DNA from: Competibacter_A sp003527885
GTDB taxonomy: Bacteria; Pseudomonadota; Gammaproteobacteria; Competibacterales; Competibacteraceae
Direction of reading: 5' to 3'
DNA: 64,000 bases
NCBI GenBank assembly: GCA_035442025.1
Contig: DAORPQ010000004.1
Span: 22,758 to 86,757, forward strand
Shown: piece by piece, positions 56,663 through 64,000 of the stretch
How positions within the stretch are numbered: position 1 is the stretch's first letter
How the letters are laid out: each line of letters begins with the position of its first letter
Program-made: the position numbers and the translations under genes
Notes under the pieces: model-generated
Databases searched by the model: none
Seen by the model: the letters and a program-made list of their open reading frames with translations, nothing else
Told to the model about the DNA's origin: nothing

Positions 56663-57426
56663 ACGGGTTGGGGCGCGGGCTGGCCACGCTGGCGGGTTTG
56701 CTGCTGGTCTGGCAGGCGGTCGTCATGCTCGGCGATTTACCGCCCTACATCCTACCCGATCCGTGGGCGGTGGCGCGCAGCTTGTGGCATCATGGCGGGT
56801 CATTGCTCCACCATGCCGGGGTCACCGCCCTGGAAATCGTTCTCGGCATGGTGCTGGGCACGCTGCTGGGCTGCGGCAGCGCGCTGGTTTTGGGTTATTC
56901 GCGGCGGGCGCGGCGCTGGTTGCTGCCGGCGCTGGTCGCCTCCCAGGCCATTCCGGTGTTCGCCATCGCGCCGCTGCTGGTGCTGTGGCTGGGTTATGGC
57001 ATGAGTTCCAAGATCGCCATGGCGATGCTGGTGATTTATTTCCCGGTGACCGCCAATTTCTACGATGGCCTGCGCCACACCCGGCGCGGCTGGCTCGATC
57101 TGGCCCGGGTGATGTTGCCGGAACAGCGGCGCTGGGCGGTGCTGCGCCATATCGCCATCCCCGCCGCGCTGCCGGCGCTGGCGTCCGGCTTGCGGGTGGC
57201 GGCCGCCGTCGCGCCCATCGGCGCGGTGCTGGGCGAGTGGGTCGGTTCCAGCGCCGGCCTGGGCTATTTGATGCTGCACGCCAACAGCCGGATGCAGGTA
57301 GACTTGATGTTCGCCGCCCTATTCGTGCTAGCCGCGCTGGCGGTTGGGCTGTATTTTCTGGTGGATGCCGGCTCGAAACGCTGGTTGCCCTGGCATCGCC
57401 CCAGTCCCGAAACCGAAACCGACTGA
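56659..57426 (+). CDS. ABC importer permease (ThiX-like)
   Basis: The product has 255 residues with six membrane helices and the EAA loop GWLDLARVMLPEQRRWAVLRHIAIPAALP. It belongs to the binding-protein-dependent family of SsuC/TauC/ThiX. Substrate assignment comes from the binding protein downstream. ATG overlaps the ATPase gene; the binding protein follows after 15 nt. Confidence 0.88.
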   Translation: MNGLGRGLATLAGLLLVWQAVVMLGDLPPYILPDPWAVARSLWHHGGSLLHHAGVTALEIVLGMVLGTLLGCGSALVLGYSRRARRWLLPALVASQAIPVFAIAPLLVLWLGYGMSSKIAMAMLVIYFPVTANFYDGLRHTRRGWLDLARVMLPEQRRWAVLRHIAIPAALPALASGLRVAAAVAPIGAVLGEWVGSSAGLGYLMLHANSRMQVDLMFAALFVLAALAVGLYFLVDAGSKRWLPWHRPSPETETD

Positions 57427-57441
57427 ACGGAAGCGAACACC

Positions 57442-58416
57442 ATGCCGAAGCTGTTACGCGCTTTTCTGCCGTTGCTGGCCCTGCTCGTGCTCACGCCCGC
57501 CGCTTGGGCCGGCGAACAACCCGATCCCGCGAAGAAGAAACTGACCGTCATGCTCGACTGGTTCGTGAATCCCGATCACGCGGCGCTGGTGGTCGCTCAG
57601 GAAAAGGGTTTCTTCGCCGCCGAGGAGTTGGAAGTCGAACTGCAAACGCCCGCCGACCCCAACGATCCACCCAAACTGGCCGCCGCCGGCAGGGTGGATA
57701 TCGCCGTCAGCTACCAACCGCAGTTGCTGGTCCACGTCAACGCCGGCCTGCCGATCAAGCGCATCGGCACACTGGTGGCCACGCCATTGAATTCGCTGGT
57801 GGTGCTGAAGGACGGGCCGGTGAAAAGCCTAGCCGACCTCAAAGGCCACAAGATCGGTTATTCGGTCGGCGGCTTCGAGGAAGCGCTGCTCAAGTCGATG
57901 CTCGCCAAGGCCGGACTGAAAACCGAGGATGTCACGCTGGTCAACGTCAATTTCTCCTTGTCTCCGGCGCTGCTGTCGAAGCAGGTGGATGCGGTGATCG
58001 GCGCTTTTCGCAATTTCGAACTGAACCAGCTCGATCTGGCCAAGAAACCCGGCCGGGCGTTTTACCCCGAAGAACAAGGCATCCCGCCCTACGACGAATT
58101 GGTGTTGGTGACCAACCGCGACAAATTGACCGACCCCCGGCTGCGGCGCTTTCTGACCGCGCTAGAGCAAGCCACGCTTTATATCCTCAACCACCCGGAC
58201 GACGCCTGGAAAGCATTTATCAACAAATACAAAAACCTGGACGATGAGCTGAACCGCCGCGCCTGGCGCGATACCCTACCGTACTTGGCGCGGCGGCCGG
58301 CGGCGCTCGATGAGGCCGGCTACAAGCGCTTCACCCAGTTCCTCGTCAAGCAGGGCGTGATCCCCGTGGCGCTGCCGGTGTCCAACTACGCGGTACAACT
58401 GCCGCTACCGGATTGA
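57442..58416 (+). CDS. ABC importer substrate-binding protein (ThiY, HMP-precursor binding)
   Basis: The product has 324 residues with a signal peptide (FLPLLALLVLTPAAWA). The mature start KLTVMLDWFVNPDHAALVVA and EKGFF are typical of THI5/NMT1-like proteins that bind hydroxymethylpyrimidine or the salvage compound N-formyl-aminopyrimidine. LADLKGHKIGYSVGGFEEALLK and the later GIPPYDELVLVTNRD fit. With the upstream ATPase and permease it forms a ThiXYZ-like importer feeding thiamine synthesis (thiD, thiE at 19-20 kb). Confidence 0.85.
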   Translation: MPKLLRAFLPLLALLVLTPAAWAGEQPDPAKKKLTVMLDWFVNPDHAALVVAQEKGFFAAEELEVELQTPADPNDPPKLAAAGRVDIAVSYQPQLLVHVNAGLPIKRIGTLVATPLNSLVVLKDGPVKSLADLKGHKIGYSVGGFEEALLKSMLAKAGLKTEDVTLVNVNFSLSPALLSKQVDAVIGAFRNFELNQLDLAKKPGRAFYPEEQGIPPYDELVLVTNRDKLTDPRLRRFLTALEQATLYILNHPDDAWKAFINKYKNLDDELNRRAWRDTLPYLARRPAALDEAGYKRFTQFLVKQGVIPVALPVSNYAVQLPLPD

Positions 58417-58479
58417 GGCCGTTGTTTGGCGCCGGTCCGGCGCCGCGCGGCAGCCACGCGGAAGGAGCATTGAACCACC

Positions 58480-60390
58480 ATGCGTTACCCCGAAAGCTTC
58501 GATGTCATCGTCATCGGCGGCGGTCACGCCGGCACCGAGGCGAGCATGGCGGCCGCGCGGCTGGGGGCCAACACCCTGCTGCTGACCCACACCATCGAAA
58601 CCGTGGGGGCGATGAGCTGCAATCCGGCCATCGGCGGCATCGGCAAAGGCCATCTGGTCAAGGAAATCGACGCGCTCGGCGGGGTGATGGCCCAAGCCGC
58701 CGACCGCGCCGGCATCCAGTTTCGCACTCTCAACAGCCGCAAGGGGCCGGCGGTGCGCGCCACCCGCTGCCAGGCCGACCGGCTGCTGTACAAAACGGCG
58801 GTGCGGACCCTGGTCGAGAACCAACCCGACCTGCGGGTGTTCCAGCAAGCCGCCACCGACCTGATCGTCGAAGGCGACCACATTGCCGGCGTCGTCACCC
58901 AAAGCGGCGTCCGGTTCGCCGCCAGGGCGGTGGTGCTGACCGCCGGCACCTTTCTGGCCGGGCGGATTCACGTCGGCATGGAAAATCACGAAGGCGGCCG
59001 GGCCGGCGATCCGCCCGCCAACGCGCTAGCGGCGCGGTTGCGGGAACTGGCGCCGCGGGTCGGCCGGCTCAAGACCGGCACTCCGCCCCGGCTGGACGGG
59101 CGCGGCATCGATTTTTCACAACTGGCCGAACAGCCGGGCGATGTACCCTGCCCGGTGTTTTCCTACCTGGGCTCGGTCGCCGAACACCCGCCGCAAGTTT
59201 CGTGCTGGATCACCCACACCAGCGAGCGCACCCACGACCTCATCCGCGGCGGCCTGGACCGCTCGCCGCTGTTCGCCGGGGTCATCGAAGGGGTCGGACC
59301 GCGCTATTGCCCGTCCATCGAAGACAAGATTCACCGCTTCGCCGACAAAACCTCGCACCAGATTTTTTTGGAGCCGGAAGGCTTGCGGACCCACGAGTTC
59401 TATCCGAACGGGATCTCCACCAGCCTGCCCTTCGACGTGCAATTCGATTTGGTGCGTTCGATCAAAGGCCTGGAAAAGGTCCACATCACCCGGCCCGGCT
59501 ACGCCATCGAATACGACTTCTTCGATCCGCGCGATCTGGACTATTCGCTGCAAACCCGCGCGATCAGGGGCTTGTTCTTCGCCGGCCAGATCAACGGCAC
59601 CACCGGTTACGAGGAAGCCGCCGCGCAAGGCTTGCTGGCCGGCATCAACGCCGGACGCTTCGTCCGAGAAGAGGAGCCGTGGTGGCCGCACCGCGACGAG
59701 GCCTACCTCGGCGTGCTGCTCGATGACCTCATCACCCGCGGCGCCAGCGAACCGTACCGGATGTTCACCAGCCGCGCCGAGCATCGCTTGCTGCTGCGCG
59801 AAGACAACGCCGACCTGCGGCTGACCGAAACCGGCCGCCGGCTGGGGGTGGTGGCTGATGCGCGCTGGCGCGCCTTCGCCGCCAAGCGCGAGGCCATCGA
59901 ACGGGAAAGCCAGCGGCTGCGCGAGACGTGGATCAGGCCGGCCCAGTTCGCCGAGGCCGACCTCCGACGGGTGCTGCGAGGCCCGCTGGCGCGGGAAAGC
60001 CGGGCGGCCGAACTGCTGCGCCGGCCGGAAGTCAGGTACCCCGAGCTGATGAGCCTGCCCGGCGTCGGGCCTGGAGAGGCTGACCCGCACGTCGCCGAAC
60101 AGGTGGAAATCCAGGTCAAGTATGCCGGCTACATCGAACGGCAGCGCGACGAGATCGAACGCCAGCGCCGCCACGAAGAACTGGCGTTGCCGGCGGATTT
60201 CGATTATGGCCGAGTCCGCGGCCTGTCGCGCGAGGTCGGCGAAAAGCTGAGCCGCCAGCGGCCTCTCACCCTGGGGCAGGCGGGCCGCATCCCCGGCGTC
60301 ACCCCCGCCGCTATTTCCCTGTTGCTCGTCCATCTCAAGCGAGGGCGGATGCGCGAGAACGGGCTGCTTAGACCGTCGCCTCCAAGCTGA
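58480..60390 (+). CDS. mnmG: tRNA uridine 5-carboxymethylaminomethyl modification enzyme MnmG
   Basis: The product has 636 residues (E. coli 629). With MnmE it makes the cmnm5 modification of U34. FAD-binding GGGHAGTEAS at the N-terminus, SCNPAIGGIGKGHLVKEID and the central TPPRLDGR and HEFYPNGISTSLPFDVQ motifs are diagnostic. A GGAAGGAG ribosome-binding site precedes the ATG. Unlike the usual mnmG-rsmG-parAB order, a histidine kinase gene follows. A possible terminator lies at 60422-60442. Confidence 0.98.
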   Translation: MRYPESFDVIVIGGGHAGTEASMAAARLGANTLLLTHTIETVGAMSCNPAIGGIGKGHLVKEIDALGGVMAQAADRAGIQFRTLNSRKGPAVRATRCQADRLLYKTAVRTLVENQPDLRVFQQAATDLIVEGDHIAGVVTQSGVRFAARAVVLTAGTFLAGRIHVGMENHEGGRAGDPPANALAARLRELAPRVGRLKTGTPPRLDGRGIDFSQLAEQPGDVPCPVFSYLGSVAEHPPQVSCWITHTSERTHDLIRGGLDRSPLFAGVIEGVGPRYCPSIEDKIHRFADKTSHQIFLEPEGLRTHEFYPNGISTSLPFDVQFDLVRSIKGLEKVHITRPGYAIEYDFFDPRDLDYSLQTRAIRGLFFAGQINGTTGYEEAAAQGLLAGINAGRFVREEEPWWPHRDEAYLGVLLDDLITRGASEPYRMFTSRAEHRLLLREDNADLRLTETGRRLGVVADARWRAFAAKREAIERESQRLRETWIRPAQFAEADLRRVLRGPLARESRAAELLRRPEVRYPELMSLPGVGPGEADPHVAEQVEIQVKYAGYIERQRDEIERQRRHEELALPADFDYGRVRGLSREVGEKLSRQRPLTLGQAGRIPGVTPAAISLLLVHLKRGRMRENGLLRPSPPS

Positions 60391-60421
60391 CCGGCTTGTC
60401 GGGTCGACGCCTCCTGGCAAA

Positions 60422-60442
60422 CCGGCCATCGTCCCCGGCCGG
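60422..60442 (+). terminator. Possible terminator after mnmG
   Basis: A 6-bp stem CCGGCC/GGCCGG with a 9-base loop is followed by CTTAAATTTACC. Weak but placed 30 nt after the mnmG stop. Confidence 0.4.
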
Positions 60443-60574
60443 CTTAAATTTACCCGGTTTTCCCCGGCCTCGACCGCAAGCTCGAACGGCCCCGCCATCA
60501 ACTTTTCCGAACATCCGCCGATAACTCTGCCAAACCGTAGCCACAACGCTCGAGGCGTTGCAAAAACCCACCGC

Positions 60575-63547
60575 ATGGACACTTCGCACCGCAAGACCGA
60601 ACCGCTGCTGAGCTGGATTTGGCGTTCCTACTTCCGTACGGCCCTGATTCCGCTGTTGCTGGTGGAGGTGGGTTTGATCGTCCTGTTCCTGCTGGCCAAC
60701 AATCTGGCCAAGGATGAGAACATCGATACGCTGCGCAAACACGCCAACGACGATTTGACGCAAATCGCCCGGCGAGAAACCGCGGTCTTGCACCGGCGGT
60801 TGGAGAGCGTGACGCAAAGCACCCGCGTGTTCGCCAGCGCCGTCCGGCGCGCCTTGCTCGCCCCGTTGAAGGCGGATGAAATCCCGCCCCAGGAAAGCGA
60901 GCGCTACGCCTACGATCCCGAGGGCGTGTCTTACTACACCCCCCAGGACGATGGCGGCGCCGCAGTTTTCTACTCGGGCATCCTGACGGTCGGAGAAAAA
61001 GAGCGCGCCAAGGTGCTGCGCACCGCACGGCTGGACCCGCTGATGCGCGACCTGCAACAAAGCAACCCACTGATCGACCAGATTTATCTGAACACCTCCG
61101 ACTCGCTGAACCGGATTTATCCCTTCATCGACGCCTTGAAACACTATCCTCCCAAAATGGACATCCCTTCGTTCAACTTTTACTACGAAGCCGATGCCCG
61201 CCATAACCCCTCGCGCGAGCCCGTCTGGACCGATGTTTACGTCGATCCGGCCGGACAGGGCTGGATGGTCTCCAACATCGCTCCCGTCTATCACGGCGAT
61301 GTCCTGGAAGCCGTGGTGGGGTTGGACGTGACCGTATCCACCTTGGTGGAAGGCATCCTGGCCTTACAGATCCCCTGGCAAGGTTTCGGGGTGCTGATCG
61401 GCAAAGAGGGCACTATCCTGGCATTGCCGCCGGCGGGGGAACGAGATCTGGGGTTGACCGAACTCAAGCAACACCCCTACGCCGAGTGGGTTCGGAAAGA
61501 CACCTTTAAGCCGGACGACTTCAATGTTTACAAACGCCAGGATTTCGGCAGGCTGGGCGCGTCCCTGCAAAACGCGGCCAACGGGGCGGGGGAAATTATC
61601 CTTAAAACCGGCGGCAAACTGACCGCTTGGGAAACCGTGCCGGGAACCGCCTGGAAATTGTTGATCGTGGTACCCGTGGAAAACATTTACGCCCAAACCG
61701 TCGAGCTCAACCGGCGGCTGAAGGAGCTCGGCTTGGTCTTGGTGGCCGGCCTGGTTTTGTTTTATATCGTGTTCTTCGCCGTGCTTTACTTGCGCGCCCG
61801 CCGGATGAGCGGTTTTCTGGCCGCGCCAGTGTCCCAAATCAACGCCATGGTGGAACGCATCGGCGCCGGCGACTACGGGGTGTTCCCCCCGAGCTTTCCG
61901 GTGCGGGAGCTGGACGAGTCCGCCCGCTCCCTGGCCGCGATGGGCCGACACCTGGGCGAAAGCAACCGCGCGCTGCTCGACATCCAGGACTGCATGGCCC
62001 GAGAACACGCGCTGCTGCGCTCGCTCATCGACTCGATTCCCGATTTGATTTTCTACAAGGACACCGCCGGCGTCTATCTCGGCTGCAACGCCGCGTTCGC
62101 CCATTCACTCCAGCGCAACGAGTCCGATATCGAGGGGAAGAGCGATTCGGAACTATTTCCCAAACGGGCGGTTTCCGCCTTCCGTGACATCGACCGACAA
62201 GTGCTGGCGAGCGGCCAAGCCCGGCGCGATGAAGAATGGTTCTACCAACCCGACGGCCGGCGGATCGTGCTCGAAACCCTGAGAACGCCTTACCGGGATC
62301 AAGCCGGTAACGTACTCGGCCTGATCGGCGTCAGCCGCGACATCGACCAGCGCAAACAGCTGGAAAAAGCCTTGGCGCGGGCCAAAGAGGACGCCGAATC
62401 GGCCAACCGGGCCAAAAGCGAATTTCTGGCGGCCATGAGCCACGAGATCCGCACGCCGCTGAACGGCGTGCTCGGCATGACCGAACTGTTGCTCGGCACC
62501 GACTTGAACGAGCAACAGCGCAAGTTCGCTCGGACGGTGCTGTACTCTGGCCGAACCCTGCTGGACATCATCAACGACATCCTGGACTTTTCCAAAATCG
62601 AAGCGGGCAAGCTGGTGCTGGAAACCGTCGATTTCGATTTGGGCCGCTTGGTGCAGGACACCACCGCCTTGTTTGCCGAGCGGGCGCGCGAAAAGGGTCT
62701 CGCGTTGGAGGCGACTCTGCCGGCCGCCCTGCCGGCCCGCTGGCGGGGCGATTCCGTCCGGTTGCGGCAAGTTTTGATCAATTTGGTGGGTAACGCCATC
62801 AAGTTTACAGCGCAAGGCCGAGTGAGGCTTCAAGTCGATTCGGAATGGGTGACCGCCACCGCGGGAAGGCTGCGCTTCCAGGTCAGCGATACCGGCATCG
62901 GCATTACCCCCGAAGCGCAAGCGAGCATTTTCGATGCGTTCACTCAGGCGACTCAGGCCGTCACGCGCCAGTACGGTGGCACGGGTCTGGGTCTGGCCAT
63001 CTGCAAGCAACTGATCGCCCTGATGGGCGGCGAAATCGGAATCGACAGCACGCCCGAACACGGCTCGACCTTCTGGTTTCGGGTCACGCTGCCGCGCGCG
63101 CCGACGGCCGTTGAAGACCCGCCGACCCGCACGCCCGCACGCCCGACCGCGCGTTTTGACGCCCTGGTGCTGGTCGCGGAGGATAATGCGGTCAACCAGG
63201 AAGTGGCGCGGGCGATGCTGGAGCTATTGGGGTGCCAAGTGGATATCGCCGCCGACGGCCGGGAAGCCGTGGACGCGACGGCGCAAAAACGCTACGACTT
63301 GGTTTTGATGGACTGCCACATGCCCGTGCTCGACGGCTTTGCGGCCACCGCCGAAATCCGCCGTCGGGAACGAGAGGGCACCGAACGTCTGCCGGTCGTC
63401 GCCCTGACCGCCAACGTCGTGAAAGGGTTCCGCGACCAGTGTCTGGACGCCGGCATGGACTACTACTTGAGCAAACCGTTCGACCAGTCCCAGCTGGCGG
63501 CCACTCTGGAAAAATTTCTGGGTCCACCGGCGCCCGAGGAAGGTTGA
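60575..63547 (+). CDS. Hybrid sensor histidine kinase (dCache, PAS, HisKA, HATPase, REC)
   Basis: The product has 990 residues. Helix one (IPLLLVEVGLIVLFLLA, about 25-42) and helix two (LVLVAGLVLFYIVFFAVLYL, about 388-408) flank a large extracytoplasmic dCache-type sensor. A PAS domain (about 480-590, IPDLIFYKDTAGVYLGCN) follows, then HisKA with phospho-His623 in MSHEIRTPLNG, HATPase with GGTGLGLAICKQL, and a C-terminal receiver with Asp913 in LMDCHMPVLDG. No HPt or response regulator is adjacent, so its output partner is unknown. The sensor region has no recognisable ligand motif. Confidence 0.9.
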   Translation: MDTSHRKTEPLLSWIWRSYFRTALIPLLLVEVGLIVLFLLANNLAKDENIDTLRKHANDDLTQIARRETAVLHRRLESVTQSTRVFASAVRRALLAPLKADEIPPQESERYAYDPEGVSYYTPQDDGGAAVFYSGILTVGEKERAKVLRTARLDPLMRDLQQSNPLIDQIYLNTSDSLNRIYPFIDALKHYPPKMDIPSFNFYYEADARHNPSREPVWTDVYVDPAGQGWMVSNIAPVYHGDVLEAVVGLDVTVSTLVEGILALQIPWQGFGVLIGKEGTILALPPAGERDLGLTELKQHPYAEWVRKDTFKPDDFNVYKRQDFGRLGASLQNAANGAGEIILKTGGKLTAWETVPGTAWKLLIVVPVENIYAQTVELNRRLKELGLVLVAGLVLFYIVFFAVLYLRARRMSGFLAAPVSQINAMVERIGAGDYGVFPPSFPVRELDESARSLAAMGRHLGESNRALLDIQDCMAREHALLRSLIDSIPDLIFYKDTAGVYLGCNAAFAHSLQRNESDIEGKSDSELFPKRAVSAFRDIDRQVLASGQARRDEEWFYQPDGRRIVLETLRTPYRDQAGNVLGLIGVSRDIDQRKQLEKALARAKEDAESANRAKSEFLAAMSHEIRTPLNGVLGMTELLLGTDLNEQQRKFARTVLYSGRTLLDIINDILDFSKIEAGKLVLETVDFDLGRLVQDTTALFAERAREKGLALEATLPAALPARWRGDSVRLRQVLINLVGNAIKFTAQGRVRLQVDSEWVTATAGRLRFQVSDTGIGITPEAQASIFDAFTQATQAVTRQYGGTGLGLAICKQLIALMGGEIGIDSTPEHGSTFWFRVTLPRAPTAVEDPPTRTPARPTARFDALVLVAEDNAVNQEVARAMLELLGCQVDIAADGREAVDATAQKRYDLVLMDCHMPVLDGFAATAEIRRREREGTERLPVVALTANVVKGFRDQCLDAGMDYYLSKPFDQSQLAATLEKFLGPPAPEEG

Positions 63548-63812
63548 GAGCGCTTGCACCGCCTTTTAGACGCACGCCGGCCTCTCTGACCAAGGCCTGT
63601 CCCGAAGGACGCGGCCCGCCAACCCGTCCACCAAGACCCCTTCCCGCTCTCCCGCTCTCCTCTCCCGCCCCTGTCGCGGTCGCCTGTGATAGCGTGGGTT
63701 TGTTTGGAAGCCTCAACGTGTTTTCCTGCTATGCTTGACGTAGCCAAGCGCGGCCTCTGGATGCCGGACCCGGCGACCAAGCCCACCATCTCGCCCGTGA
63801 GGAAATCGACCG
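63548..63812. other. 265-nt intergenic region
   Basis: Between the histidine kinase gene and the DUF6489-type gene. It contains a polypyrimidine stretch (around 63640-63668, repeating CCCGCTCT) but no convincing gene. The promoter of the downstream gene should lie in its last 100 nt. Confidence 0.4.
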
Positions 63813-64000
63813 ATGAAAGTCAATGTCAGTGTAGAGGCCACCGCCCAGGAAATGCGTGAGTTCCTGGGGTTGCCCAACATCCAACCCCTGCACGAGGATG
63901 TTTTGCAGAACCTGCGCGACAACGTCAAGCGCGGCTCGCTCAACCTGGAATCGTTCAATCAGTTTTTCAAGCCGCTGTTGCCCGTTCAGTTTCACTCGAT
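63813..64000 (+). CDS. DUF6489-type protein (partial, C-terminus beyond right edge)
   Basis: The first 62 codons read MKVNVSVEATAQEMREFLGL, then helices continuing to the window end. This N-terminus matches a small uncharacterised family (which I recall as DUF6489) common in PHA-accumulating proteobacteria. GAGGAAA lies about eight bases before the ATG. Amphipathic helices resemble phasins, so a granule-related role is possible but unproven. Confidence 0.7.
   Translation, partial: MKVNVSVEATAQEMREFLGLPNIQPLHEDVLQNLRDNVKRGSLNLESFNQFFKPLLPVQFHS

Noticed and set aside
63643..63670. Polypyrimidine tract with CCCGCTCT repeats
   Set aside because: Only two copies of a short motif in spacer DNA; not enough for a repeat element or regulatory call.

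Overview
The window is 64 kb of GC-rich, tightly packed chromosomal DNA with proteobacterial gene content. Gene order (dapB-carA-carB-greA, clpS-clpA near infA, pyrE next to an exonuclease III/Crc homologue) and protein types point to a gammaproteobacterium. A phasin-family protein and a DUF6489-type protein fit a polyhydroxyalkanoate-storing lineage. The Competibacter/Contendobacter group is my best guess, but it rests on family resemblance only. I see no rRNA, CRISPR array, insertion sequence or prophage. One tRNA (Gly, anticodon CCC) is present.

Layout. 1-8.2 kb: rimO (cut by the left edge), rpmE2, a secreted trypsin-like protease, then the minus-strand dapB-carA-carB-greA group and tRNA-Gly. 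8.2-18.3 kb: an H-NS family protein, trmB, a D-Ala-D-Ala carboxypeptidase with a long low-complexity tail, gltA, a phasin with its own promoter and operator-like repeats, rsmJ, a Sel1/lytic transglycosylase and an EF-G paralogue. 18.3-30.1 kb: macrodomain and rubredoxin, thiD-thiE-hemL, a flavodoxin/mtgA/Rdx/dsbB group, infA, clpS-clpA, pyrE, exonuclease III and an AmpG-type permease. 30.1-35.9 kb: a Pat-like acetyltransferase that lacks most of its ATP-grasp front half, and a Fur-box-controlled ferritin-feoA-feoB-feoB-associated operon.

35.9-39.8 kb: the most unusual cassette, three overlapping or closely spaced genes for a Cys-rich exported protein, a multi-pass membrane protein and a TPR-CHAT protease with intact His/Cys residues. 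39.8-45.3 kb: a double-domain SagB-type dehydrogenase and the glycolate oxidase genes glcD-glcE-glcF. 45.6-54.1 kb: a small exported protein, an uncharacterised protein, then a same-strand run of NodI/NodJ-like ABC exporter, a secreted glycosidase-like protein and a GH18-NodB-GT2 fusion. Together this run looks like a polysaccharide synthesis and export locus. 54.1-64 kb: a P-loop kinase-like protein, cysH, a ThiZ-ThiX-ThiY type pyrimidine importer, mnmG, an orphan hybrid histidine kinase and the start of a DUF6489 protein.

How the parts connect. thiD/thiE at 19-20 kb and the importer at 56-58 kb both feed thiamine synthesis. The feo operon couples ferrous iron uptake to an iron-storage-type protein under one Fur-type promoter. 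The phasin near 13.6 kb and the DUF6489 gene at the right edge suggest carbon storage. All functional calls come from reading translations and motifs by eye; no database search was possible.
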